Assembly (NCBI GenBank): GCA_020091685.1
Contig: CM034600.1
Location: 36,876,077-36,940,076 of the forward strand
Length of the DNA: 64,000 bases
Direction: 5' to 3'
Origin: Lutjanus erythropterus
Lineage: Eukaryota > Chordata > Actinopteri > Lutjaniformes > Lutjanidae
Below the pieces are notes generated by a model, which was not told the origin of the DNA, searched no databases, and worked only from the letters and a program-made list of their open reading frames with translations. How positions within the stretch are numbered: position 1 is the stretch's first letter; each line of letters begins with the position of its first letter. Of the stretch, positions 37,701 through 53,515 are shown one piece after another. The translations under genes were made by a program, and so were the position numbers.

Positions 37701-40700
37701 GAGATAATTTAGCTTAAGAAGTAAGAGAATATCCCTCACTAATAAAAGAACACAGAATTCTTCGTTTTATCAGAAAAATTCATACATGGTTTTTACAGGA
37801 CAGGAATGACACTTAAGTAAAAAGTACAATATTTGCCTCTGAGATATAGAATTTGATTGCTTCCTTACCAACATGAATTAGAGGAGATTAATTCAGTAAA
37901 AACCTAATAATGTTATTTTTGCAAACCTGCATTTTTAAAGGTCCGATATATACGACATTCACTGCCACCAGATGTCGCACTAGAGCACTGGTGTTCGGTT
38001 AGAACTTTTCAATGTTAAACCCCCCACACAGCATTAGCTCATGGCTTGGGCCTCATTAATATATTTATTTACTGTTATTAATACATTTTAGATAGTATAG
38101 AGCAGTGTTCTCAAACTTTTTACATCATGTAGCACCTCAGAAAATATTGAGCTCTCCAAGTGCCACCTTACTGTTTTGTGCTGTTTGGTGCTAGCAGGTT
38201 TAATGGACGCATCACTGCCATTTTTTAAGAAGCCATGAGCACTAGTACTCTGTTCACTGTCGCCCATTTCATTTTCAACATGGCTGCTTGAAATATTGTC
38301 CCCCTAATGTGCACTTCTCTCTGTAATAGTTCCTGTTTGGAGGCACAATTGTAGTGTTTGTGAAGCATTTTCATTCTCCTCATTTTACTTGCACTCACTA
38401 GCTAGCCAACACAGTTTAGCTTGTTCCACATGGATGACAGACATGAAGGCTACATGTATGATCATGACTATGGGCTGATATTGAAACATTTCAGTGATCT
38501 GATACTTAATATAATGCAATTAGAAATCTTACAGTATTTGCATAGTTTACATGTTTTTAAATTAATTTATTTCATAAAACAAAATTCTGGGGCCACCCCT
38601 ATAGCTCAGCTGGAAGAGCGTGCGCCCCACGTACTGAGGCTATCAGTCCTCTGCAGCGACCGCTGCTTCGACTCTCGCCTGCGGTCCATTTGCTATGTGT
38701 CATCCCCTCTCTCTCTACCCCCTTTCCTGTCATATCTTCAGCTGTCATTGTTAAAAATAAAGGCAACAGCCAAAAAAATTATCTGATATTCCTTCACATA
38801 CCACTAGAGGGAGCTTGCATATCACCAGTGGTACACATACCACAGTTTAAGAATCAAGGGTATAAACATTATAAATGCTAATTTATAGCAATACACTTCA
38901 TAATGATCAAAATTATGTTTTATTTATTTATTTATTTAGCATTTTTCCACATCTTATCACCAATTTGCTGAGGCTCCCCCGGCACCCCCTGGTGGCCCCC
39001 ACTTCAAGGGCATAAAACACCTTAAGTTTCAAACTTAAGTTTTTCCGTTAAACAAAATATTTTCCCGAGTTAAGGGGTTCACTTACAGTACAGTTCTGTT
39101 GCAATGTGTCCCAAATTAGCCTCTAAGTCTAATGAAGGTCTAACAGTTGGAAAAATATGCTTAAATTTACAGTATGGTTTTGTTGGAATGTGTCCCAAAT
39201 TCTCTAATATGTCCAATCAAGGTCTAATAAAGGATCTAATACTACCTAATAAATGACGTGTTATTAGCATACCATCTAACATGGGTATAACTACTGTTTA
39301 ATGAAGAGCATATTATCCCAATTATTGTCTAAACTGATGCAAAATACAGCCTGTCATGTCTTATTGGTGTACTGTAAAATGAAGTATAACCACCTTATTT
39401 TATTTATCAGTGTACGAACTCTCTGCTGCTGTTTATTCTCCTCAGGTAAAAAGCGAACAGTGACACTGACAGGCCAGACCACAGCGGTCGTAGTTGCTAA
39501 GAGGGATGCCGATGATAAACCCTCTGATGATGACTGTGTCATTTATCGTTATGGCTCCTTCTGCACTGGCATTGAAGTGTTTGGTGAGTTACCTTTAATT
39601 GTCAAAATGTAACATGAAAACCAGTGAGGTGACTGTCAGTGACTGTCCCATCCTGATGTCTGTGTTTTCAGAGGGCATTGAGAAAGTCGAGATAGTACAA
39701 ATGGACAATGCTGTGATGGCAATGCCTGAAAAGGACAAAAATGTGCTGGATATCACCGTTACCTGCCAGGGAAGGTGAATGCTCCTACACTTTATCAAAT
39801 AATTTAAAATTTTTGTTTCCTTTAAAAGTGTCTTACTGTTTATTTTGACTCACTGGAGCATCTTCTGTCTCCAGCCTTCCAAAAGAGGTGTGCAGTGTGA
39901 TTCTGGATGCAGAGTGCTTGAGGCCAATTCACACGGCGTGCAACATGGTGGAGCCCTCCAAGGAGTGCCAGCTGGTGCTGCGTCACTTCTTCAATGACTC
40001 TGGTGTCTACTGCATCAATGTGTCAGTGGCCAATGATGTCAGCTTAGCCGCCACCAGCGCCAAAGTCAACGTCGAGATGGGTACGCAGCATGACCACCGT
40101 GCAACGGTCCACACATTTTGATTGTTTGGGTTGACAGTAGAGAGCATGTCTGCTGTGTTCTGCTCACTCACAATGTGATCTTTGTTTTAGGCTCAGGTCT
40201 GTCCTCTCCGGGCACCATCGCCATGGTGATGGGTTTCCTGGTGCTTGTTCTAGCAGTCGCAATAGTGGCATATTCTTACAAGTAAGTGCTGATTTTCCCT
40301 GTGGATATGTGTAATATTTTTATTTTATTTAAAGGAGTATGCATAAGCCTGTCATTACACCATCATAACCATTTAATGATACATGTCATGATGATGAAGG
40401 AGTCTTTATGAATGTTTATGACTGTTGTTACACGGACAGTTGGTCAGTTATGTCATTTTAATTACCATGTTGACATTATTTGAGATGTCTTTGTGATGAG
40501 AGATGACAACTCAGCATTATCAGACTTAAAGAAACTGTTGTGTTTTATGATTAACATTACATCACACTGTCATATGTGGTTGGTTTTGAAATTGGCTGTC
40601 ATAATGGGTTGTGAATATTTTCCTTCACCTCAAATAAAGTTTGGACTCATCACAAAGATGTCATTAAATGCTATAAGGCCAAATTGATGCCAGAGTACAG

Positions 40701-42794
40701 TACAAAGGTGATTTACTGTTACCTGATGGACAGATAGGTAATTTACTTGTTGCTAAAGTAGGCTAACTGCTGTTAACTGTAGCTGACATTAGCTTGTTAG
40801 CTTGGTTAGCCATACAGCTAGCCAGCTGACTAAGCCCTGGGGTGCCAGGAGCCAAATCATTCAGAAATCCACCTTGGTACTGTATTCCCTGTTGTCAAAC
40901 TGGCCACTGAGTAATGTTTGCTGTAATAAATCCTTTCAGTAGCAATGGATCCAACGACTACCTGCACGGGGCGCTCATATTGATGAAACCACACAAAGTT
41001 ATAACCCAATCCTCCAGTTGCAGCCTCACTGATTGCTGTACAAAAACACAATATTAATTTTATACACTGTTTGGTGAAACTGGATTATATTTAATAGAAA
41101 AATATTTTTTGCTTTTTCCTCTGATGTCCTCCGGCTGCTCTGCCTCAACTCTGTCTTTTACAGAGTTTCCTGATGGACAGATAGCTTTGCTTGTTTTTAG
41201 CAGTTACTTTAGCTGCTAACTACTGCTAACTGTAGCTGCCATTAGCTCAGTTGACCATGCTGTTAGCTGTCCTATTAGCTGACGAGGTAATAGCTCGGAG
41301 CACTGGGGGAGTGTCTGTGTTTACAATTCTAGCACAAGTGCTTTGGTCCACTGGGAGCTTTGGCGCTCTGAGCTCCCAGTCAAGGCAGAGTAGCTAATAT
41401 GATGGCTGGCTACATGGCCAGCTGAGCTAACTAGCTAAGGGCAGCTACATTTACCACTAGTAAGCGGTTACTTTAGCAGCAAGTAAAGCTATCTGTCCAT
41501 CATGAATCAGTTCAGGCAGAGCAGCCGGAGGACATCAGAGGGAAAACCAGGTCAGAGCTCATGTAAATCACTTCTGTATGAATAGTCAAACTAAGTGGTG
41601 GGACCGATGTGTCCCTTTACTTCCTGGACCTGCTGCACCTGGAGGAGATGACCAAAAGAACCTGAACTTTCTGCTCACAGGGATTACCTTTATATACATA
41701 TCATTTTCTGAAACTTTGGCAACGTTTAATAGGAACATCCCACATTGTAACATTATACATCTAAAACAGGTTTCCTATAAAAACACATACATTGTAGTTT
41801 ATTAGAGTCAATGCCAAGCACACCTTCTTGTTGCTGAATGCTCACTAGAGCTCAAAACATGTATTAATCCACAGCTGAAAATAGTCCCTAAAAGAAACAC
41901 TTTTTACTAAGTAATGTTTGCTAAAATCTACCCAGCTGGAAAGGAGGAAGGAAGGAAGGAAGGAAGGAAGGAAGGAAGGAAATAACTTTTTTAATCAACT
42001 GATCAACATACTGACAGAAAATTATAACACTACTCTGCAGCTGTCCTCAGCTCTACAGAGCTTTGTAACATCTTTCAGGTCATTGTTTTAGTTTCACTGT
42101 GACTTTACTGTTGGTTCCCGTTAAATACTCTCACAGTGCTGTTTTTGGCCGCAACAGGCAGCTATTTTCAGCAAAAAAGACCCAAATTTTAGCAAACTAA
42201 CTGGTGAACATGTAGCGTTTAGCAGCTAATGAGACTGATATTTCCCTCAGGAGATGGTGGAGACCAAAAACAGAGCTAAAAGGAGCATGGATATAGGACT
42301 TGCATTCATCAGATGGCCACAATTGTATGGTTGCTCCATGTCTGCTTGATGTCTAAATAGACAGTTTTTTGGTAATGTTCACCACATCAACATAAAAGGG
42401 TGATAATGTGCAGCCACAAGCTTAAAAAAACCCAAATAATTCAGGTTAAAAAAATACTTGGCATGTATTTTAAGATTTCCATCTTCCCTAGGAATGAGGC
42501 TCAAGGTTGAAAACTTCAGGTAGATGCACTGAGAGAAAAGGTTTTGGTCTTTTCGTGGCACTTTGTGGAAAATATCTGTAAAGCACATGTAATTTAAACA
42601 ATCTGTCTGGATTTTGTGGTTTCCTCAACAGGCGCTTTAAGTCCTACCGTCCTCTGAAGGAAGACATGATCGTGTCTGCAGGCCCGCAGCCCGGCCGACC
42701 TCACAGCTGTTCCGGAGCCTCGATGTTCTGGAGTCTTCTGAACAGACGTGGAGCTGTGGACAACTGTCCTCTGCTGCAGGACAGGCCGGTGTGA
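28730..42794 (+). CDS. pmel: Premelanosome protein PMEL, complete
   Basis: Twelve exons: 28730-28787, 31997-32092, 32300-32446, 32931-33059, 34300-34461, 35830-36162, 36517-36747, 39446-39583, 39672-39774, 39875-40080, 40191-40281, 42632-42794. They sum to 1,857 nt, or 618 aa, with consistent phases. Order of regions: signal peptide (about 1-20), N-terminal region with VWKTWGQYWQV matching the family, PKD domain with WDFGD at 247-251, a short Ser/Thr/Pro/Glu-rich repeat region (about 309-385), a convertase-type site AKRD (KR 404-405), and a Cys-rich kringle-like region (about 418-520). A transmembrane helix (about 541-563) and a tail ending DNCPLLQDRPV follow, the last resembling the NSPLL sorting signal of mammalian PMEL. 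In the family, the processed lumenal fragment forms the functional amyloid fibrils of melanosomes. The exon 7 repeat region is short next to the mammalian one. Teleosts often have two pmel genes, and I cannot say which this is. Confidence 0.97.
29005..29534. mobile_element. MITE-like element in pmel intron 1
   Basis: TTAAAGGGACAGTTCACC at the left end and GGTGAACGGTCCCTTTAAA at the right end form a terminal inverted repeat. About 530 bp, non-coding, related to the element at 8,171. Confidence 0.8.
30427..31023. mobile_element. Inverted-repeat element in pmel intron 1
   Basis: Starts TTTAAAGGATTATTTCAGTA and ends AACAGAATTACCCTTTAA. About 600 bp with short inverted ends and no coding capacity. 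Confidence 0.6.
33468..34190. mobile_element. Decayed element of the AAAGGATAGTTTGGATT family in pmel intron 4
   Basis: Starts TTAAAGGAATAGTTTGGATT and contains the same internal blocks as the element at 51,541 (GACAGGAAACTGTCGCTATG, CTTTTAGGTGCTTCTCC). The right terminal repeat is not seen. Non-coding. Confidence 0.65.
34462..35829. other. pmel intron 5, AT-rich
   Basis: Intron 5 of pmel. It includes a short stretch around CAGGTCCTCTTCTATGGAGG that resembles sequence near 5,720, so probably a dispersed repeat. No exon is supported in it. Confidence 0.6.
36748..39445. other. pmel intron 7, repeat-rich
   Basis: Contains an AGTAAAAGTACAAATATCAC-type teleost repeat (about 37,258-37,460), a tRNA-derived SINE (38,592-38,770) and otherwise unremarkable sequence. 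No additional PMEL repeat-domain exon was found. Confidence 0.65.
38592..38770 (+). mobile_element. tRNA-derived SINE
   Basis: The head CCCTATAGCTCAGCTGGAAG matches a tRNA gene A box, and CTGCTTCGACTCTCGCCTG is B-box-like. A TC-rich body (CCCCTCTCTCTCTACCCCC) follows, with an AATAAAGGC-type tail. The acceptor stem is not base-paired, so this is a SINE and not a tRNA gene. Confidence 0.75.
40282..42631. other. pmel intron 11
   Basis: Intron between the transmembrane exon and the cytoplasmic-tail exon. It holds iterated TTAGCTAG/CTGCTAACTG-type words at about 40,740-41,480 and a (GGAA)n tract. No exon is supported. Confidence 0.6.
41941..41981. repeat. (GGAA)n microsatellite
   Basis: About nine tandem GGAA units in pmel intron 11. 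Confidence 0.9.
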
Positions 42795-43054
42795 ACCATC
42801 ACCATCTGTACACAACCAAATACAAAACCAAACCACTTATGATTTGCAAATTAGAGCCACCTGGGAGGTCTTTTTATACTTTTTTACGTATTTTCTAAAT
42901 GACAAATTCATCGTGAGTGTGTGATATTTGGGTTTTCAATCAAACAATTTCCTGACTGTAGACATACTCTGATCTTTTGTACCTGCGTGAAGCAAGTTTG
43001 GTTTTAAAAGCGTGTGCTTTAATTTGGGCAATACTGAATTTGAATGTTTTTTCC

Positions 43055-43060
43055 AATAAA
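43055..43060 (+). terminator. pmel poly(A) signal
   Basis: AATAAA in TTCCAATAAATGTTGCTC, about 260 bases after the pmel stop codon. Confidence 0.8.
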
Positions 43061-43800
43061 TGTTGCTCAAAACAGCTGTGTTGTCCCGTTCTACTGTGAT
43101 TCATCACACTTTTCTAACCAATTAAGCAGCTACACACCTAATCCCAAAATAATCTGATATTGGACTGGATCCATGTGCTATGAAACAACAACGACCAAAA
43201 CACACTCCTCCTGTGCCCTTAGGAGTTGGGATAAATATAAAATCCTCTGTGGTTATCACAGACTTTTGATATTCACAGTTTGTTCCAAATAATTCTAAAA
43301 TATAATGCACAGAAAGTTTATATTACAACATACCCCTTCAGAATTCAATTGAGGGATTAGCAAGTATTTTGTTTTTGTAAATTACAACTATATAAATCAA
43401 GTTTCCTATATATTTATTAATTCTATTTTACATATATATTTATATTAATATTATAAACCCTATATTAATTGGGGTTCCTGCATAAATCAGAGACCCTAAA
43501 TTAAATAACAGCTTGGAATTTCAGTTGAGCACCCATAGCATCAACATGCTAACTTTAATTACCCTTAAAATAAAAGTTAAACATCAACTTTATTGTGACA
43601 TATACAACCATAAAGAACATTTATGCAGTCAGATTCAACATATTTAAGTCACCAAGAAGTGACTATATGCACTGTATATGTGCTGAATAACTTTATAGGG
43701 AAATTAAAATGGTTGGTGGGTTAAGTCTCAACATTTTGCAGGACTTTGTACTCAATATAGCCTTTATGTTGGTTCAATTAATCACAGACACAGAAACAAA
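43061..43800. other. Intergenic space between convergent genes
   Basis: AT-rich DNA between the 3' ends of pmel and the first tubulin gene. No gene seen. Confidence 0.6.
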
Positions 43801-43816
43801 GTCACATCACAGGAAT

Positions 43817-43822
43817 TTTATT
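43817..43822 (-). terminator. Poly(A) signal of tubulin gene 1
   Basis: TTTATT on the + strand reads AATAAA on the - strand, about 107 bases past the tubulin stop. Confidence 0.8.
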
Positions 43823-43928
43823 TAGAACAGAGCCAAACTGGTAATTGATAGACATTTCGGTTTGGAATGCATTCAAGAACACATTGCAATCAAACGTTTC
43901 CTGTTTAACTAATGCCTTTATGTTCTGT

Positions 43929-47099
<3,171 letters not shown>

Positions 47100-47216
47100 G
47101 TTTGCTGAAGGTTTGCAGTGTGCAGGAGTTTGGTTTAAGAAGAGGAAGATAATAAGTTAGCTCTCACAGCCCGGCCTTTAAGAGTCCTGTGTAAGAAGTA
47201 ACTGATGATTTTCACT

Positions 47217-47305
47217 GGGCGGGGCTTTTTATACTTTCTAACCGGGCGGAAAAGTGCTGCCGAATGCGATTGGCTGCGGGGGTCACATGAGGGCATTCCT
47301 ATTGG
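47217..47305 (-). promoter_or_regulatory. Promoter of tubulin gene 1
   Basis: Reading on the - strand: CCAAT boxes at 47,301-47,305 and 47,269-47,273, TATAAAAA at 47,226-47,233, and a GC box (GGGCGGGGC on the + strand) at 47,217-47,225. The TATA box is about 130 bases upstream of the ATG, leaving a short 5' UTR. The arrangement recurs in the right arm. Confidence 0.75.
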
Positions 47306-47409
47306 TCAAAGTGAAACAGACATGCCACGAGCTCTGCAGGAAAGTGGGGCAATCATAAGTGCGTGTCATAACGGTCGTGTCTAGAAGGGAACCCCAAACC
47401 AGCGAAATA

Positions 47410-47419
47410 TCTCGCGAGA
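47410..47419. promoter_or_regulatory. TCTCGCGAGA element, distal copy 1
   Basis: A perfect TCTCGCGAGA palindrome about 310 bases upstream of tubulin gene 1. This motif is a known CpG promoter element recognised by BANP and previously linked to Kaiso. Confidence 0.5.
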
Positions 47420-47561
47420 GTAAAGGTTTTAACCCGAACTATGATCTTTACCAGACCCGTTCCAGGTGAAACCTACCCAGATGTTAACGTTACCTTTGTC
47501 ACATTATGAAACACATTTATCTCGTGCAAAGTGCACAATGAAAAAAAACAACGTGTACAAA

Positions 47562-47571
47562 TCTCGCGAGA
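47562..47571. promoter_or_regulatory. TCTCGCGAGA element, distal copy 2
   Basis: Second perfect TCTCGCGAGA palindrome, 152 bases from the first. Two sites so close together suggest a CpG promoter, possibly a second divergent start. Confidence 0.5.
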
Positions 47572-47804
47572 GTTTTGCAGATCTTGGGTTCCCTTGTGGA
47601 CACGGTCGTCACTAACCGACAGACTCAGACAAGGAAGTGAATACTCTTCAAAGGGATTTTCGATTTGATATTCTTTTGTGTTTTATCCCCTTTATAAACA
47701 AAGCTGTATATTATCAGTCTACTATGTAGACATATTTTAGATTCGTTGTTTCTTGTGTCTTCATTAAATTACCCCGTTTTTTAACGGTGGAATAACTTCA
47801 CAGC

Positions 47805-48920
47805 AGTGAAGAGTAACAAGGTACATGTACTCAAGAACTGTACTCTGGGATAGTTTTTAGATACTCTTACTGTACTTTACTTGAGTATTTCAATTTTCTT
47901 CAACTCCATTACAATTCAAAATGAAATATATTATAGGCTTCTTTTTACTTTCTCTTTATTTATCTTCCAACTACTGTTAGGCCTTGCAGATTCACATTAT
48001 TGATATAAAATACAATGAACAAATGAAATATAATGCATTATTATATGTTTCATAGGTTACATATTGTAAGATATGATAAGATTTTGTTCCCCAGAGGGAA
48101 ATTCACAAGCCACTCCTTTACCAGCTGCAAATCATGTGCTCAGTAAATATAGTACAATACAATAATATACATTATACTGAAAAGAGCTATTCTGCACAAT
48201 GAGTACTTTTCACCACAGAGTAAAAATACAAGTAAAAGTCCTGCATTCAAATCTTACTAAAGTAAAAAGTATTAACATTAAAATATAGTTAATGTACCAA
48301 AAGTAGAAGAACCTGATAATGTAGATCCGTTTCAGAATATGAAGTATTACTGAATTATAATTTTTGAGGCATTAATGTGTTAATCTCTTTCATGTTGCAG
48401 CTGGTAAAGATGAAGTTAATTTCAGCTGTTTTTTTTACCGTTGGGTACATTAATCTGTAATAATACATCATGTTTTATTTGCTGAACTGTATTTTGTGTT
48501 AATAATCTTTATCTGTAAAGTAAATAATAACTTAAGTTATCAGATAAATGTAGTGGAGTAAAACAAATACAATACTGGCCTCCAAAATGTATTAGAGTAG
48601 AAGAATGCAGTAACATACAATGGAAATACTCCAGTACAATTAAGTACAGTACTTGCATAAATGCACTTAGTTACTTCCCATCTCTGATTTTGATACTTAT
48701 ACATATGTTCTTTTACTTAAAGAAACATATGCATGCACGCCTTTTACTTGTAACAGAGTATATTTAAACTGTAGTATTGATACGTTAAGTAAAAGATCTG
48801 AATGCTTCCTCCTCCACTGATACTCATATCTTTTACTTAAGTAAAAGTACCACTACAAGTGTCAAAATACATGCATCTAAAAGTACATTTTAAATTCTAC
48901 TTAAGTAAAAGTGCATAAGT
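47805..48920. repeat. AGTACTTAAGTAC-type teleost repeats, left arm
   Basis: Repeated words such as GTACATGTACTCAAGAACTG, ACTTTACTTGAGTATTTC and AGTAAAAGTCCTGCATTCAA over about 1.1 kb. Non-coding. The mirror copy is at about 61,640-62,765. Confidence 0.65.
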
Positions 48921-49805
48921 ATTTATCAGCCAAATGCAGGCCTAGTACTAGTAGTACTAGGAGGAAAATGGCTCTTGTGACTGATATTTTATTATATATT
49001 GTTTTAATTAATTTTAATACTGATGCATCAGGCAGAAGTGGAACTAGTTTAACAACTTTATATGCAGTACTTCAGTCCAGTGGTTACCAACCTACCCTCT
49101 GTCACACCCTCTTCCTGATGTATGTATGATATATTCTTGTCCTTTCAGCCTTTGTTGCACTTTGACCCTCTGCCACCACCAGAGGTCCCCATTTATTGAC
49201 AAATTGCTCCATTTTGCATTTGTTTGAAATCAGTTTGAAAAATATTACTGTTTTGCCTTCCTACAGTAGTTACATAACGCTGAAGCAAAAAAAAAAAACA
49301 GAAGTTTAAGTTAAGTTTAAGGTGAAGTTTAAGAGCAGTTTACCATTTCAGCATGATGTGGCGTTCAAACGTCACTGTTGAACATCACTGCCCCCAAGTG
49401 ACTAAAGAGAGTGGAGCAGCAGCATCATCTCTGAGAGCATTTTAGATCTGCAGCCAAGGAGCTCCGCATAGTTTTCATATGAACATGTCTGTTTAATCCT
49501 AACATATTTCAAAAAATAGATCTTCAGTCTGTTATGTAGTGAGTCACAGACAAATGGCCTCAAATAACTTTCAACCACTGCAGATTTAAGTGACACATTT
49601 AGAACACAAACACAACATTACACATTGAAATACACATAAAAAATACTGTACTTGTGAATATTTATCAGGAGACAAAAAACAAACCGCTGTTCCCCCCCCA
49701 AAAAAATATAATGCAGTGATTTACAAATACTTTTTGAGCAATATTCATTTGAATACAACACAAAGATAAAATATTTAATGTTCAAACTGATAAACCGTTA
49801 TAAAC

Positions 49806-49964
49806 TTTCCAGCTCCAGTCTCACTGAAGAAGGTGTAGAAGGAAAGATCTCCTCCTCTGATGGTCTTGTCAGCGGGGCATCTGTCCATCTGGCTGATGGT
49901 AAAGGTGGTGGTAAAGTTCCCAGCAGGCATTGCCAATCTGGACACTAGCCTGACCAACATGGAG
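49806..49964 (-). pseudogene. Degenerate alpha-tubulin exon 2 relic, left arm
   Basis: On the - strand it shows the exon-2 order VGQA, IGNACWE, a DGQMP-like stretch, ADKTI and FSETGAGK, but with a lost MREC start, changed residues and frameshifts. No splice sites or other exons are attached. It is a relic of a further tubulin copy. Confidence 0.8.
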
Positions 49965-50599
49965 GCAAACAAAGAAGATTTGGATTACAGATTTAAAAAA
50001 ACAAAAACAAAAAAACACTCAAATTTACTGCCTGCTACTTTAAAAAATCCTCAGTTTTCACACCAACTGCTTTCATTGTTGAAACACACATATCATCTAA
50101 CAGAGCAACACTTGAGTCTGTTTTCTTTGATAGCATGTCTGATTGAGTTTCAGTCAACCATAGAGCATGAATTTTCTGCTGCAACATTAAAGCGTGTCTA
50201 CTGCATAAAGGATTAGTGTAGGGAGAGGAGATTATCTGGGTCAGACATGTTGCAGTGTGTTGACTCTTAAAAAAAAACACATTTCCACTGGGAACACAAG
50301 TCTCCCATGAAATTGCAAATTTGTTTACAGTAAACAGCAAATAGAGAGATAACTTAGATGGCTTTATTTTAAAGTCAGTCATCGGAATGCATAATTATGT
50401 CCGCCAGACGTTAGCTATTGTCCGCAGTTGATCTCACATATTACTGGACCCCTCAGCCTCATAGTTTTTGTCCACATTCATGACTGTATGCTAAAGGACC
50501 TCGGTGACTCACGGTTTTTGAAAAAAAAAAAAAAGATTTTTATGGCTGGAGGCATCGTGTTTCCGGGTCAAACTTGGAACACTGCACTCAGACTCAAAG

Positions 50600-50960
50600 A
50601 TAAACTGATTTGATTTTGTTGGTCACAGTTCAAACCTCACAGCGACCTCATGTCTGTCTCATTCTCCTGAACTTGATATCTCAAGAACAGAGGCAATTTC
50701 TTGATATTTGGCACAAACGTCAACTTGGACTCAAAGATGAACTGATTAGATTCTACTGGTTAAAAGTCAAATGTCTCTATGACCTCACAAAACACATTTT
50801 TGGCCACAACACAAGAATTCATACACTGATTATTACAAAATTTCAGACAGATATGTTATAGGATCAAATTATGAAGCAAAGCCATTTCATAACCAAAGGG
50901 TCAAAGGTCAACTTCAGTGTGACATCATAATGTGCGAATGAAAACAACAAAAATATGTAA
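50600..50960. repeat. Dispersed repeat, likely teleost-specific
   Basis: Two related blocks with GTCACAGTTCAAACCTCACA, GATATCTCAAGAACAGAGGC and TGACCTCACAAAACACATTT. Mirrored at about 59,690-60,020. Open frames across it are not supported. Confidence 0.45.
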
Positions 50961-51540
50961 TTAAATTACAGCCACTAATCAAAATGTTACATCAAATCTT
51001 CCCATTCCAGATGAGGTGTTTGCAGTGCAGTAAAACATCAGGCTACATTTCTATCACGTATGAAAATCAACAGTTTGCTCATTTGTCTAATAATAGTGAC
51101 AATTGAATATAGAGCCATAATTTGTTGTTTATCGTAAAGAAAAGAAAGGGTAACGTCAGAGAAAACACACATGAGCTACCTACTTTGTTCCCCACTTTGA
51201 CCCTAGAATAAAAAAAGTAAAAGGTTTCCCCTATTTTATTGGCTTATCGATACAGTATAATATAATGAGAGAAGCCGGAGGAGTTTTTGTGATCGGGGTG
51301 TGCAGTGGGTGAAGCAGCTGATCTGAAGATGCACCACACGTTTTCCTGTTGAGGACAGCTGAAATTTGCACATTAAAAACTCCTCCCCTGTCTGCAGGAA
51401 CCAGAGAGCTGGAACCAGCAGGCACCCACTCAAATGGACTCACAAGACGTGCTCTGTGTACCTGATGTACAAACCTCATGTTGAACCGCTCCAGCTACTT
51501 GTAGTAGTCTGTAAAAAGAAACTGCATTGATGAACCCTTT

Positions 51541-52328
51541 TTAAAGGGATAGTTTGGATTATTTGAGGTGGGATTTCATGAGGTACTTACTGATAGTCAG
51601 TGTATTAGCTGCTGTCCTTAGTTTGAAGAAGTAGAGAGGGGCACCAGCACTGAACTCAGCAGTACTGCTGTGGACAGGGTCAGCTACAAAATGTATTTTA
51701 ACCACTTAAAAAAGATCCACATAAAGAAAATAAATATCAGTTTAAGTGTATACTATATTTAGAATATATTCACTGCTTTACCTTGCTGTCAGATGGCCTT
51801 TTATGATGGGAAACTGTCGTTATATGAGTCAAATACTACTCTCTCCAAACTAACTTAACTCCATAGGCAAAATCAGTCATTTTACCTCGCAGAACACGAG
51901 TTGCTGGTGTTCTGCTGCCTTAATCTGTTATTTTTTTGTGCTTTTGTGTGACTTTGGTGTTTCAAAAGGATAGTTCAGATGCACCAAATTCACACTATAT
52001 GACAAACAGACTAACAGATGGAGGCAGTGGTTGTCCAGCAACTCCTGTGTTCTGTGAGGTAAAAAATGACATATTTTGACTATGGACTTTGGTTGGTTTT
52101 GAAAGAGTGATATCTGGCTTTTATGATGGTGGTTTCCCGTCAAAGCCGGCTCCCAAAAAGGCTGTCTGACATAAAGTTAAAGTGGTGAAAATATTCTAAA
52201 CATTGCATACACTTAAACTCATATTTATTTTTTTCAGGTGACCTTTTTTAATTGGCTAAAACACATTTTGTTGCTGCCCTATAACTACCTCATACAACCC
52301 CACATCAAATAATCCAAACTATCCTTTT
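51541..52328. mobile_element. MITE-like element, AAAGGGATAGTTTGGATT ends, left arm
   Basis: Starts TTAAAGGGATAGTTTGGATT and ends ATAATCCAAACTATCCTTTT. These are inverted terminal repeats of about 30 bp with an interior of about 790 bp and no transposase. Confidence 0.85.
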
Positions 52329-53515
52329 GTCATGTCATGTCATGTTAATCTATGTGTTTTCAATATTGTTTTATCTGGTGTCTGATTTTTTATTGTTTTG
52401 TTTGCAACTTACTAAACAACTATCTTTGTCAGGTCTCCTCGCAAAAGTAATTTTACAACCTCAGTGAGACTTGCTGTACATTATAATATATATGAAGAAT
52501 TCCTTTGCAAAAACAGATAAAACACCATTCTTAAAACTAATAAACCAGTTTGATTGACAATAAAAGTGCACAATAAAAAAATACATGATTAATACAAATT
52601 AATTTTTTTTTAAATATCTTATTAAAATAACTGAATACCAATTTGATTGATGATGGAGAGGACAAAAAATATGATTTAGGAAAAATAAAAACGGAGATGC
52701 AAATGTACCCTTCATATTCTGTATATATCCTGTGTAAGAGAGCCTATTCTGCTTTATATCAACTAAGGTTACTGCTGCGTGTTTTACCATATTTCATCAT
52801 GGTTGGGCTGAAAAGGGAATGGAAATATACAGACTAACATTAGTGGTCTTAGGTGCTTTTATGGGTGTAGTTTTTTGCTGGTTTAGCAGGACAGAGATAT
52901 TATCCAACCTGCTAAACCAGAAAACAGCTGATCAACCAAGTTCATACTGTACACACCTTGCTGTGAGCAGTTTCACGTAGAAACAAAAATCTGACCTGTT
53001 GTAAAGCCTGAAAATAGATTTTACTCTTACTACAGTATTACTGCAATAACATGTTTATGTGGGGTCTCCATGAGCTCCCACTGAATACTTATATACTTCT
53101 AATAAAATGATGAACTTTGTAGCAATAACTTTCACACATGCATAACTGTGAATAAATTTAATTTTTTTATCTTTTAGTAACTATGGTTTTCTTTATAAAT
53201 CAAAGCTCATGATTTCAAATCCACCAAATTCCTATGAGGGAAGCCGTAATTTAAATAAGCTGACTTTACTTTCAACTCATTCCAAAGGTTTAAAAGCAGA
53301 ATGTAAACACTGGATATCATATGTTTTTTGCAAAACTTTAGATGCAATGTATGTTAATTAATGTACAAAAATTTGTCAAACTAAGTCTGCAATTTCCTTC
53401 CCTCTGATTACATAAACTGGTCCAGGATACAGACAGAAAGATAATTTGTCATTCTTTGAAAAAAACAACAAAGAGTTTTATAAACAACACAGACAACTTC
53501 ATATGTAACAGGAAC

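Noticed and set aside
38592-38664. Possible tRNA gene (A box TAGCTCAGCTGGAAG and B-box-like CTTCGACTCTC)
   Set aside because: The acceptor stem and cloverleaf do not pair, and a TC-rich SINE body with AATAAAGGC tail follows, so it is a tRNA-derived SINE.
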